NCBI GenBank assembly: GCA_900770535.1 | Contig: CAAHDV010000126.1 | Span: 1 to 13,779 of the forward strand | Length of the DNA stretch: 13,779 nt | Reading direction: 5' to 3' | DNA from: Lachnospiraceae bacterium | GTDB taxonomy: Bacteria > Bacillota > Clostridia > Lachnospirales > Lachnospiraceae | Shown: positions 1-7,025 of the stretch, one piece after another | Layout: every line of letters starts with the position of its first letter | How positions within the stretch are numbered: the first letter of the stretch is position 1 | Position numbers and translations under genes: made by a program | The notes under the pieces: generated by a model | Databases searched by the model: none | The model's input: the letters and a program-made list of their open reading frames with translations, nothing else | What the model was told of the DNA's origin: nothing

Positions 1-1
1 C

Positions 2-115
2 ACAGTTACGGGCAAAAATCCATTGAAAATTGCCTTCGGCAATGGGATTTTTGCCTGCAAGCCCATGTTTTCATACGGTCAGCGCAGTGAATGCGCAGAC
101 CTACTGAACAGTTAC
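2..115. repeat. Structured intergenic element upstream of pstS
   Basis: Two stem-loops lie here, between copies of an 8-base direct repeat, ACAGTTAC, at 2-9 and 108-115. The first hairpin pairs 11-25 with 40-55 (15 bp with one bulged G); a smaller alternative hairpin, TTGCC/GGCAA, sits inside it at 30-42. The second pairs 77-86 with 92-101 with one internal A-A mismatch. No reading frame here looks coding. The first hairpin could be the terminator of a gene to the left of the window, but it has no clean T-run. The flanking direct repeat and paired hairpins would also fit a small dispersed intergenic repeat. The structure is visible; the identity is inference. Confidence 0.45.
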
Positions 116-153
116 AAAACCACAATAACATAGAACGTAACAGAGAGTATTCA
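112..153 (+). promoter_or_regulatory. Candidate PhoB/PhoP box and promoter of pstS
   Basis: Three T(T/A)ACA pentamers occur at 112-116, 126-130 and 138-142, with starts 14 and 12 bases apart. Gram-positive PhoP boxes are known as direct repeats resembling TTAACA, about 11 bp apart, so the spacing is only approximate. A weak -10-like TATTCA at 148-153 lies 17 nt after the hexamer ATAACA at 125-130. The location, just ahead of the first gene of a pst-pho operon, is the main support. No strong sigma-A promoter is seen, which would fit an activator-dependent promoter. Confidence 0.3.
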
Positions 154-182
154 TAAACAGAGAGAAGAGGAGAGAAAGTATT

Positions 183-1139
183 ATGAAGAAAACATTAGCA
201 ATGGTATTAGCAATGGGTATGACAATTGCAAGTTTGACTGCATGCAGCAGCAAACCGGCAGAGACAACTGCAGCAGCTACCGAGGCAGCAAAGACTGAGG
301 CAGCAAGCGAGGCAGATACAAAAGCAGAAGAGACCACCGAAGCAGCTGGCGGCAAGGCAGAAGGCCCGATCACCGTTGTTTCCCGTGAGGATGGATCCGG
401 CACCAGAGGCGCTTTCATCGAGCTGTTCGGTATCGAGACCAAGAACGATGCTGGCGAGAAAGTAGATAACACCACCGAGGATGCAGAAATCACCAACAGC
501 ACCTCGGTTATGATGACCACCATCGCAGGCAACAAGGGCGCAATCGGATATGTTTCCCTGGGTTCCTTAAATGACACCGTAAAAGCAGTTGACATTGACG
601 GCGCTGAGGCAACCGTAGATGCCATCAAAGCTGGCGAGTACAAGGTAGCACGTCCGTTCAACATCGCAGTCAAAGAGGGCTTAAGTGATGTTGCTTCTGA
701 TTTCATCAAGTTCATCATGAGCGAGGATGGCCAGAAGGTAATCGAGGACAACGGTTATATCAGCCAGGGCAACGAGGGCGCTTACACCGCTTCCGGCTTA
801 AAGGGTAAGGTGGTTGTAGCTGGTTCTTCTTCCGTAACTCCGGTTATGGAAAAGCTGAAAGAGGCTTATGCAGCAGTAAACCCGGATGTAGAGATTGAAG
901 TTCAGCAGTCTGATTCCACCACTGGTATGACTTCCGCAATCGAGGGTGTATGCGATATCGGTATGGCATCCAGAGACTTAAAGGACAGCGAGCTGGAAGC
1001 TGGTCTGACCCCGACCGTCATCGCAATGGATGGTATCGCAGTCGTAGTTAACAACGAGAGCCCGGTTACCGAGCTGACCAGCGAGAACGTAAAAGACATC
1101 TTTACCGGTGAGATTACCGACTGGGCAGACGTTCAGTAA
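183..1139 (+). CDS. pstS: Phosphate-binding lipoprotein PstS with reversed (circularly permuted) domain order
   Basis: Substrate-binding protein of the Pst high-affinity phosphate ABC transporter, 318 aa, tethered outside the membrane. A signal peptide ends in lipobox LTAC with Cys21, followed by an Ala/Glu/Thr-rich linker to about residue 60. Residues 62-75 carry PITVVSREDGSGTR; R68, S72, G73 and T74 match the spacing of phosphate ligands R135, S139, G140, T141 of E. coli PstS. Residues 120-193 match what is normally the family's C-terminal end (GAIGY, FIMSEDGQKVIEDNGYI). Only then, at 209-217, comes KVVVAGSSS, normally the start of the mature protein, followed by IGMASRD (259-265) and the FTGEITDW segment (307-314), normally mid-protein, next to the stop. 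All elements are present, but the two halves are swapped. RBS AGAGGAG lies before ATG 183. The pst genes follow directly, supporting the role in phosphate uptake. Family is certain; permutation is read from motif order. Confidence 0.93.
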   Translation: MKKTLAMVLAMGMTIASLTACSSKPAETTAAATEAAKTEAASEADTKAEETTEAAGGKAEGPITVVSREDGSGTRGAFIELFGIETKNDAGEKVDNTTEDAEITNSTSVMMTTIAGNKGAIGYVSLGSLNDTVKAVDIDGAEATVDAIKAGEYKVARPFNIAVKEGLSDVASDFIKFIMSEDGQKVIEDNGYISQGNEGAYTASGLKGKVVVAGSSSVTPVMEKLKEAYAAVNPDVEIEVQQSDSTTGMTSAIEGVCDIGMASRDLKDSELEAGLTPTVIAMDGIAVVVNNESPVTELTSENVKDIFTGEITDWADVQ

Positions 1140-1154
1140 CAGTAGAAATGTGCG

Positions 1155-1196
1155 GCAGGGCAGCTAGGAAGACAAAACAAGCTGCCCTGCTTTTTT
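1155..1196 (+). terminator. Hairpin with U-run between pstS and pstC (partial terminator)
   Basis: A perfect 11-bp stem pairs 1155-1165 (GCAGGGCAGCT) with 1180-1190 (AGCTGCCCTGC) across a 14-nt loop, followed by six T at 1191-1196. This has the form of an intrinsic terminator. Because pstCAB-phoU follow on the same strand with no clear promoter of their own, it probably acts as a leaky terminator or 3' stabiliser that raises pstS output above that of the membrane and ATPase subunits. That functional reading is inference; the hairpin is seen. Confidence 0.85.
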
Positions 1197-1209
1197 ATAA
1201 GGAAAGAAA

Positions 1210-2070
1210 GTGAGAACCATGAAAAATCTGAAAGAACAGCTGATGCACGCAGTATTTTTACTCGGTGCCTGCGTGTCCATTCTGTGTGTTGCCATGATCT
1301 GTGTATTCCTGTTCGCAAATGGTATTCCGGCGATCGGAAAGATCGGAGTCCTGAACTTCTTAACCGGCGAAAAGTGGAAACCGGGCAATAACCTCTTTGG
1401 CATCCTGCCGATGATCTTAGGCAGCATTTACGTGACAGCCGGTGCCGTCATCATCGGAGTGCCGATCGGCATTCTGACTGCAGTTTTTATGTCGAAGTTT
1501 TGTCCGAAGCGAGTTTACAAGATTGTAAAGCCGGCAATCGATCTGCTGGCCGGAATCCCTTCGGTTGTATATGGATTCTTCGGTATGGTTGTGATCGTAC
1601 CGGTTGTCTCCACCCTGTTTGGCGGAAGCGGCAAGAGCATGCTGACCGCATCGATCCTACTTGGGATCATGATCCTGCCGACCATCATCGGCGTGTCGGA
1701 ATCCGCGATCAATGCCGTACCGTCCAGCTATTACGAAGGTTCCCTGGCACTAGGCGCCAGCCATGAGCGCAGCGTATTTTTCGCTACACTTCCGGCAGCA
1801 AAATCCGGTATTCTGGCCGGTGTGATCTTAGGCGTTGGCCGTGCCATCGGTGAGACCATGGCGGTCATCATGGTAGCCGGAAACCAGGCACGTATGCCAA
1901 AGGGCATTTTACAGGGTGTCCGCACCATGACGGCAAACATCGTTCTGGAAATGGGATACGCAACGGATCTCCACCGGGAAGCGCTGATCGCCACGGCGGT
2001 AGTCCTTTTCGTATTCATTCTGATCATTAACCTGTCGTTTTCAGTTATCAGCAGAAAGGCGAATGCATAA
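1210..2070 (+). CDS. pstC: Phosphate ABC transporter permease PstC
   Basis: Integral membrane subunit of the Pst transporter, pairing with PstA to form the phosphate channel. It is 286 aa if translation starts at GTG 1210, which has an AAGGA about 6 nt upstream; ATG 1219 (three codons later) is possible but further from the RBS. Hydrophobic segments begin at about residues 14-35 and 68-93, with more to the C-terminus at about 284. The cytoplasmic EAA-type loop that contacts the ATPase is visible as YEGSLALGASHERSVFFATL followed by the VGRAIGETMAV segment typical of PstC. Length and order are normal for the family. It follows pstS after a hairpin, and its stop codon overlaps the pstA start by one base (TAATG), so the two are very likely translationally coupled. 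Confidence 0.95.
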   Translation: MRTMKNLKEQLMHAVFLLGACVSILCVAMICVFLFANGIPAIGKIGVLNFLTGEKWKPGNNLFGILPMILGSIYVTAGAVIIGVPIGILTAVFMSKFCPKRVYKIVKPAIDLLAGIPSVVYGFFGMVVIVPVVSTLFGGSGKSMLTASILLGIMILPTIIGVSESAINAVPSSYYEGSLALGASHERSVFFATLPAAKSGILAGVILGVGRAIGETMAVIMVAGNQARMPKGILQGVRTMTANIVLEMGYATDLHREALIATAVVLFVFILIINLSFSVISRKANA

Positions 2071-2975
2071 TGGAAGCAGCTATGGAAAAGAAAAATATCG
2101 AAATGCAGGCGATCAACCGCCAGACTTTCGGGCAGCGGTTAAAGTCCTACAAACGCAGTCCTCTGTCTCTGGTGCTTCTGATCCTGGTATCGGCATCGGC
2201 ACTTCTGACGGTGATGACGTTACTGTTTTTACTGGCTTATATTCTGATCAAGGGAATCCCGTATCTGACTCCGAGTCTGTTTGCGTGGGAATACAACAGT
2301 GAAAATGTATCCCTCATGCCGGCACTTGTCAATACGGTGATCATGACAGGGCTCTCCCTGCTGATCGCAGTTCCCCTTGGCATTTTCGCGGCCATCTATC
2401 TGGTGGAATACGCCAAACGCGGCAACCGGCTGGTGAGCATCGTGCGGATCACCGCCGAGACCCTGACCGGCATTCCGTCCATAGTTTATGGCCTGTTTGG
2501 ATTTCTTTTGTTCGTGGTGGCCCTGGGCTGGTCTTACACCATCTTAGGCGGCGCCATGACGCTGGCGATCATGATCCTTCCAACGATCATGAGAACCACG
2601 GAGGAGGCCCTGAAAGCAGTCCCGGATTCTTACCGGGAAGGAAGCTTCGGTCTGGGGGCCGGACGTCTCCGCACCGTTTTCCAGGTAGTTCTGCCATCTG
2701 CAGTACCTGGAATTCTGGCAGGTATCATTCTGGCGGTTGGCCGTATTGTAGGCGAGACCGCGGCACTGATGTATACAGCGGGAACGGTTGCAGGCATTCC
2801 ATCCAACTTATTCGGCTCTGGCCGAACCCTGGCAGTGCACATGTACGTGCTGACCAATGAAGGACTTTACACCAACCAGTCTTACGCTACGGCAGTCGTA
2901 CTTCTGGTCATTGTGGTTTGTATCAACGCAGTATCCGGATTCATCGCAAAGAAAGTATCCGGAAAGGCTGCTTAA
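2070..2975 (+). CDS. pstA: Phosphate ABC transporter permease PstA
   Basis: Second membrane subunit of the Pst transporter, 301 aa. The N-terminal ~28 residues are polar, followed by a long hydrophobic segment at about residues 31-57 and several more through the C-terminus. The EAA loop reads EGSFGLGAGRLRTVFQVVLP, followed by GRIVGETAALMYTAGTVAG, which is characteristic of PstA rather than PstC. ATG 2070 overlaps the pstC stop and has AGAAAGG at 2053-2059 as a probable RBS; an in-frame ATG at 2082 is an alternative start. pstB begins 12 nt after its stop. Nothing is missing relative to the family. Confidence 0.95.
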   Translation: MEAAMEKKNIEMQAINRQTFGQRLKSYKRSPLSLVLLILVSASALLTVMTLLFLLAYILIKGIPYLTPSLFAWEYNSENVSLMPALVNTVIMTGLSLLIAVPLGIFAAIYLVEYAKRGNRLVSIVRITAETLTGIPSIVYGLFGFLLFVVALGWSYTILGGAMTLAIMILPTIMRTTEEALKAVPDSYREGSFGLGAGRLRTVFQVVLPSAVPGILAGIILAVGRIVGETAALMYTAGTVAGIPSNLFGSGRTLAVHMYVLTNEGLYTNQSYATAVVLLVIVVCINAVSGFIAKKVSGKAA

Positions 2976-2987
2976 AAGGAGAACATT

Positions 2988-3737
2988 ATGGATAAGCTTA
3001 CAATCAGCAATATGGAACTCTATTATGGAGATTTCAAAGCATTAAAAGGCATTAACTTAAATATTCAGGCCAACGAGATCACAGCTTTCATCGGCCCGTC
3101 CGGCTGCGGCAAATCTACCTTATTAAAATCCTTAAACCGCATGAATGACCTGGTTGAGGGATGCCGCATCACCGGAAGCATTCTGTTAGATGGCGAGGAC
3201 ATCTACGGGGATATGGATATCAACCTTCTGCGCAAGCGAGTGGGTATGGTATTCCAGAAGCCGAACCCGTTCCCGATGAGCGTGTACGACAACATTGCCT
3301 ATGGCCCGCGTACCCACGGTATCCGCTCCAAAGCGCAGCTCGATGATATTGTAGAGAAATCCCTGCGGGACGCAGCCATCTGGGATGAGTTAAAGGACCG
3401 CTTAAAAAAGAGTGCCCTGGGACTTTCCGGTGGACAGCAGCAGCGTCTGTGCATTGCAAGAGCCCTGGCTGTACAGCCGGAGGTGCTTCTGATGGATGAG
3501 CCGACCTCCGCGCTGGACCCGATCTCCACTTCCAAGATCGAAGACCTTGCGGTGGAACTGAAAAAAGATTATACTATCGTCATGGTAACCCACAATATGC
3601 AGCAGGCAGCGCGTATCTCCGACAAGACCGCCTTCTTCCTGTTGGGCGAAGTGATCGAGTTCGGTGAGACCGAGCAGATCTTCTCCATGCCGAAGAACAA
3701 GAAGACAGAAGATTACATTACGGGGAGGTTTGGTTGA
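2988..3737 (+). CDS. pstB: Phosphate ABC transporter ATP-binding protein PstB
   Basis: Cytoplasmic ATPase that drives phosphate import through PstCA; 249 aa, normal for the family. Walker [10 protein letters not shown] at 36-44, Q-loop region [14 protein letters not shown] signature LSGGQQQR at about 146-153, Walker B VLLMDEP at about 166-172 with catalytic E171, and the H-loop His at about 202 (VTHNMQQA). The [14 protein letters not shown] segment is diagnostic of PstB among ABC ATPases. ATG 2988 is preceded by AAAGGAG at 2975-2981, 6 nt away. It ends one base before the phoU start codon, so coupled translation is likely. All catalytic elements are intact. Confidence 0.97.
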   Translation: MDKLTISNMELYYGDFKALKGINLNIQANEITAFIGPSGCGKSTLLKSLNRMNDLVEGCRITGSILLDGEDIYGDMDINLLRKRVGMVFQKPNPFPMSVYDNIAYGPRTHGIRSKAQLDDIVEKSLRDAAIWDELKDRLKKSALGLSGGQQQRLCIARALAVQPEVLLMDEPTSALDPISTSKIEDLAVELKKDYTIVMVTHNMQQAARISDKTAFFLLGEVIEFGETEQIFSMPKNKKTEDYITGRFG

Positions 3738-3738
3738 T

Positions 3739-4386
3739 ATGCGTAACCGGTTTGATGAACAGCTGGAGCTGTTGAATGTGGAACTGATCCGCATGGGTGC
3801 CCTCTGTGAGGATGCCATTTCCTATGCGTCCCGCACCCTGATGGGCGAGGGCGATTTTGCCAACGAGGTTTATAAGGCCGACCACGAGATCGACCAGAAA
3901 GAGCGGGAAATTGAGAGTCTGTGCATGCGCCTTCTGCTGCAGCAGCAGCCGGTAGCAAAGGATCTGCGCCAGGTTTCTTCCGCGTTAAAGATGATCTCCG
4001 ATATGGAACGTATCGGTGACCAGGCGTCTGACATCGCGGAGATCTGCGGCTTTGTAGATGACCGTGACGCAAAGAGCCGCCTTCACATTCGCGACATGGC
4101 AGATGCTACCATGCGCATGGTGACACAGAGTATTGATTCTTATGTGAAACGGGATTTGAACATTGCAAAAGAGGTGGTTCAGTACGATGATGTGGTGGAT
4201 GACCTTTTTGACAAGGTAAAGCAGGAGCTGATCGGCATGCTGAGTGCCGGGAACAACGACGAAAAACTGGGCGAGTTCTGCATCGATATGCTGATGATCG
4301 CCAAATATTTTGAGCGGATCGGAGACCACGCGACAAACATTGCGGAGTGGGTGGAATATTCCATCACGGGAACCCATCTGGAATAG
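3739..4386 (+). CDS. phoU: Phosphate signalling protein PhoU
   Basis: Peripheral membrane regulator that connects Pst transporter state to the PhoR kinase and represses the Pho response when phosphate is ample. I place the start at ATG 3739 (MRNRFDEQLELL), 215 aa, preceded by GGGGAGG at 3722-3728; the frame stays open upstream into pstB, but that extension is not PhoU-like. The protein is all-helical in character, with the two repeats typical of the family. The matching signatures are ERIGDQASDIAE in the first half and ERIGDHATNIAEWVEY near the C-terminus, and acidic E/D clusters (for example EVYKADHEID) fit the family's metal-binding motifs. It lies 1 nt after pstB and 12 nt before the response regulator gene, so the position is classical. 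Confidence 0.95.
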   Translation: MRNRFDEQLELLNVELIRMGALCEDAISYASRTLMGEGDFANEVYKADHEIDQKEREIESLCMRLLLQQQPVAKDLRQVSSALKMISDMERIGDQASDIAEICGFVDDRDAKSRLHIRDMADATMRMVTQSIDSYVKRDLNIAKEVVQYDDVVDDLFDKVKQELIGMLSAGNNDEKLGEFCIDMLMIAKYFERIGDHATNIAEWVEYSITGTHLE

Positions 4387-4398
4387 AAGGAGAACACA

Positions 4399-5076
4399 AT
4401 GATCTATCTGGTTGAAGACGATGAAAGTATCCGGGAACTGGTAATCTACACGCTGCAGACCACGGGTCTTACCGCAAAGGGCTTCCCCTGCGCGAAGGAT
4501 TTCTGGAATGCCATGAAGCAGGAATATCCGTCCCTGGTGCTCCTTGATATCATGCTGCCCGACGAGGACGGCCTGACTATTTTGAAAAAGCTGCGGGACA
4601 ATGGTCCCACTAAGCGGCTTCCGGTCATCATGCTGACGGCCAAGGGCACGGAGTATGACAAGGTGGTAGGCCTGGACAGCGGTGCGGATGATTACATACC
4701 AAAGCCGTTTGGCATGATGGAGCTGGTGTCCAGAGTGCGCGCGCTGCTTCGCCGTACGGAGCCGGAGCAGCGAAACGATACCTGCAGCGCCGGTCCGATC
4801 CATGTGGACCTGAACCGCCATGTGGTGACAGTGGACGGCAAAAATGTAGCGCTGACCTTCAAGGAATTTGAACTGCTCTGTTACCTGATGGAAAACAAAG
4901 GCATGGTCTTAACCAGAGATCAGCTGTTATCGAAAATATGGGGATATGATTTTGACGGTGAGACCCGCACGGTGGATGTCCATATCCGGACATTACGGCA
5001 GAAGCTGGGAGAGGCCAGCCGCTGTATCGAGACCATCCGCGGAGTCGGCTACAAGCTGGAGGAATCGGAAACATGA
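4399..5076 (+). CDS. phoB: Phosphate-responsive response regulator, OmpR/PhoB family
   Basis: DNA-binding response regulator of the Pho two-component system (PhoB in proteobacteria, PhoP in Bacillus); 225 aa. The receiver domain spans about 1-118: acidic pocket E6-D7-D8, phospho-acceptor D50 in LLDIMLPDEDG, T80 in IMLTAK and K102 in PKPF. The C-terminal winged-helix domain spans about 130-222, with the recognition helix region ETRTVDVHIRTLRQKLGE and the closing IETIRGVGYKL. The start has AAGGAG at 4387-4392, 6 nt before the ATG. The stop overlaps the phoR start by ATGA. Placement after phoU and before a PAS-containing kinase makes phosphate control of this operon very likely; the direct target boxes are not proven. 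Confidence 0.93.
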   Translation: MIYLVEDDESIRELVIYTLQTTGLTAKGFPCAKDFWNAMKQEYPSLVLLDIMLPDEDGLTILKKLRDNGPTKRLPVIMLTAKGTEYDKVVGLDSGADDYIPKPFGMMELVSRVRALLRRTEPEQRNDTCSAGPIHVDLNRHVVTVDGKNVALTFKEFELLCYLMENKGMVLTRDQLLSKIWGYDFDGETRTVDVHIRTLRQKLGEASRCIETIRGVGYKLEESET

Positions 5077-6800
5077 AGATCAAACGAAAAATCTACTGGA
5101 ATCTGTGTCTGGTAGCACTTCTTGCCATGGCGCTATCAGCGCTCATCACAGCCCTGCTTTTATGCCAGGACTTACAGACCCAGATGCGCCAGTCTGTTAT
5201 GACTGAGGTTCGTTACTTGGAGTCCGCCATGGATGTGTCCGGGGAAGAGTACCTTGCACATTTAAAGAGCCGGGGTGACGGCAACAGTGTCAACCGCATC
5301 ACCTGGGTCAGCCCGGATGGAGAAGTCCTTTATGACAGCTTCGCAGACAGCGAGAGCCTGGAAAATCATAAAGACCGGCCGGAGATTGCGGCAGCGCTGA
5401 AAAACGGACGCGGAGAGAGTGTCCGCACCTCTCACACGCTGGCTGAGCAGACCTACTATTACGCAGCCCGCCTGGACGATGGCAGCGTCATCCGCGTAGC
5501 CAGCACCACAAAGAGCGCGCTGGCCACGGTAGTACATACCATTCCGGTTATGATTGCCATGGGTATTCTGATCGTACTTGGCGTCCTGATCCTGGCCGAG
5601 TTTCAGACGAAGCGGATCGTGGCACCGATCAATGAGATGGACCCGGATGATCCGAAGGCCGGTGAGGTTTACGATGAATTGGCCCCACTGGTGCGCCGCC
5701 TGGAAAAGCAGAAAGAAACCATCCGGCAGCAGATGGAAATACTGCGGGAAAAGCAGGAAGAGTTTACTGCTATTACCGAGAACATGCGGGAAGGCTTCAT
5801 TGTGGTGGACAGCAAGGGCGATGTGATGTCCTATAATAAGAGTGCGTTGAAGCTGCTGGGAATTCCGGCGGAGCAGGCAGATGGACATGACTATTCGGTC
5901 GGAGCTGCCGGAAACGCAGGCGCAGGACAGCGGGCGAACGTCAATATCATCAGCCTGAACCGCTCCGAGAATTTCCGCCAGGTGGTAGATGGCGCACTGA
6001 AAGGTACCCACTGTGAGCAGATGCTGGATGTGGGAAACCGCCATTACCAGATCATGGCAAATCCGGTGGCAGAGAGCAATGGCCGCAGCGGTGCTGTCGT
6101 AGTCATTCTCGATGTAACCGAGCAGCAGAGCCGCGAGGAACTGCGCCGGGAATTCACCGCCAATGTCTCCCATGAGCTGAAAACACCGCTCACTTCCATT
6201 TCCGGTTATGCGGAAATCATGATGAATGGACTGGTTCAGCCATCCGACATGGGACGATTCTCCGGCAAGATTTATCAGGAGGCACAGCGCCTTATCACCC
6301 TGGTGGGCGATATCATCCGCCTGTCTCAGCTGGATGAAGAAAAAGTCCAGCTGGAAAAGCGGCCGGTGGATCTGCACATGATTGCCTCCGATGTGGTAAA
6401 ACGCCTGCAGGATGTGGCCAAGAAAAACCAGATCACCCTGATGATGACCGGCAAACCAACTGTAGTAAACGGCAATCCGCAGATTCTCGACGAGATGATC
6501 TACAACCTCTGCGACAACGCCATCAAGTACAACAAGCCCTTCGGAGAAGTGGAAGTCAACGTGGCCACCATCAAAGACCATCCGGTACTGACCGTAGAAG
6601 ATGATGGCATCGGCATCCCGGTGGACGACCAGGAGCGCATCTTCGAACGCTTCTATCGGGTGGATAAGAGCCACTCCCGCCAGATCGGCGGAACCGGACT
6701 GGGACTTTCCATTGTAAAGCATGGAGCCATTTACCATAAGGCAAAGGTGGAATTAAAGAGCGCACTGGGGGAGGGAACCACGGTGCGGATTGTGTTCTAA
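5073..6800 (+). CDS. phoR: Phosphate sensor histidine kinase PhoR
   Basis: Membrane sensor kinase partner of the upstream regulator; 575 aa. TM1 is at about 8-31 and TM2 at about 155-176, flanking an extracytoplasmic domain of about 120 residues. After TM2 comes a short HAMP-like linker (KRIVAPINEMD) and a coiled stretch, then a PAS-like domain at about 230-350 (NMREGFIVVDSKGDVMSYN). The HisKA domain has VSHELKTPLTS with phospho-acceptor H367. The ATPase domain has an N-box around N478-N482, G1 DDGIGIP (D511, G512, G514), an F-box FERFYRVDKS and G2 GGTGLGLSIV from G539. All catalytic boxes are intact, so it should be an active kinase. Its start overlaps the regulator stop by 4 nt (ATGA). In this group PhoR is thought to read phosphate through Pst-PhoU rather than by binding phosphate itself. 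Confidence 0.93.
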   Translation: MKIKRKIYWNLCLVALLAMALSALITALLLCQDLQTQMRQSVMTEVRYLESAMDVSGEEYLAHLKSRGDGNSVNRITWVSPDGEVLYDSFADSESLENHKDRPEIAAALKNGRGESVRTSHTLAEQTYYYAARLDDGSVIRVASTTKSALATVVHTIPVMIAMGILIVLGVLILAEFQTKRIVAPINEMDPDDPKAGEVYDELAPLVRRLEKQKETIRQQMEILREKQEEFTAITENMREGFIVVDSKGDVMSYNKSALKLLGIPAEQADGHDYSVGAAGNAGAGQRANVNIISLNRSENFRQVVDGALKGTHCEQMLDVGNRHYQIMANPVAESNGRSGAVVVILDVTEQQSREELRREFTANVSHELKTPLTSISGYAEIMMNGLVQPSDMGRFSGKIYQEAQRLITLVGDIIRLSQLDEEKVQLEKRPVDLHMIASDVVKRLQDVAKKNQITLMMTGKPTVVNGNPQILDEMIYNLCDNAIKYNKPFGEVEVNVATIKDHPVLTVEDDGIGIPVDDQERIFERFYRVDKSHSRQIGGTGLGLSIVKHGAIYHKAKVELKSALGEGTTVRIVF

Positions 6801-6823
6801 AAGTAAATATTTAGTATCAAAAA

Positions 6824-6860
6824 AGGTCCGGGCGTACAAACGTCCGGATCTTTGCGTTTT
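6824..6860 (+). terminator. Terminator after phoR
   Basis: A 12-bp stem with two G-U pairs joins 6824-6835 to 6840-6851 over a 4-nt ACAA loop. It is preceded by an A-run (6819-6824) and followed by an interrupted T-run (TTTGCGTTTT, 6851-6860). This is a convincing end for the pst-pho operon, although the U-tract is broken by GCG. Confidence 0.7.
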
Positions 6861-6877
6861 CACATATCGTTACTTCC

Positions 6878-6959
6878 TGGAAAAGCGGACAAAAATGTAT
6901 GAATACATATTGGAAAAGCGGACAAAATAAGCATAAAAAGTTATGGAAAAACGGACAAA
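6878..6959. repeat. Three direct repeats with exact 33-bp period
   Basis: The motif TGGAAAAGCGGACAAAA occurs at 6878-6894 and 6911-6927, and with one change and a shorter end (TGGAAAAACGGACAAA) at 6944-6959. Starts are 33 bases apart both times, leaving 16-bp spacers that are not alike. The first spacer contains a perfect palindrome, ATGTAT-GA-ATACAT (6895-6908). The array ends 4 bp before the -35 of the predicted promoter for the ATPase gene, so the likeliest role is an array of regulator binding sites on one helix face (about three turns apart). The repeats are seen; the role is inference. Confidence 0.85.
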
Positions 6960-6963
6960 TGGA

Positions 6964-6992
6964 TTGCGCGATAAAAATGGCTGTGCCATAAT
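6964..6992 (+). promoter_or_regulatory. Predicted promoter of the DUF4143-type ATPase gene
   Basis: TTGCGC (6964-6969) and CATAAT (6987-6992) are separated by exactly 17 nt. The -10 is good (5 of 6), while the -35 is weak (TTG only), which would suit dependence on an activator bound to the repeats just upstream. Start of transcription would be near 6999, giving a leader of about 27 nt with GGAGAGGG as RBS. Confidence 0.55.
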
Positions 6993-7025
6993 AGAATAAA
7001 AAGAAGATTTGGAGAGGGTGACGTG

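Noticed and set aside
183..1139. PstS as a truncated gene or a pseudogene
   Set aside because: The stop right after FTGEITDW first looks like a loss of the second half, but that half is present at the N-terminal side, so all motifs are retained in one frame.
3664..3738. Upstream in-frame start for PhoU inside pstB
   Set aside because: The extension would overlap pstB by 74 bases; ATG 3739 has GGGGAGG upstream and gives the normal PhoU N-terminus and length.
3985..4821. 278-codon open frame antisense to phoU and phoB
   Set aside because: It spans two real genes on the opposite strand, with no domain and no RBS support.
5262..6737. Long open frame (491 codons) antisense to phoR
   Set aside because: It lies wholly opposite a clear histidine kinase, has no recognisable domain and is rich in residues produced by reversing biased codons (H, Q, I, D); it is a shadow.
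6878..6959. Reading the 33-bp repeats as a CRISPR array or as a repeat-containing peptide on the - strand
   Set aside because: Repeats of 17 bp with 16-bp spacers are too short for CRISPR and no cas gene is near. The 11-codon periodicity on the - strand gives low-complexity Phe/Arg/Ser peptides without an RBS.
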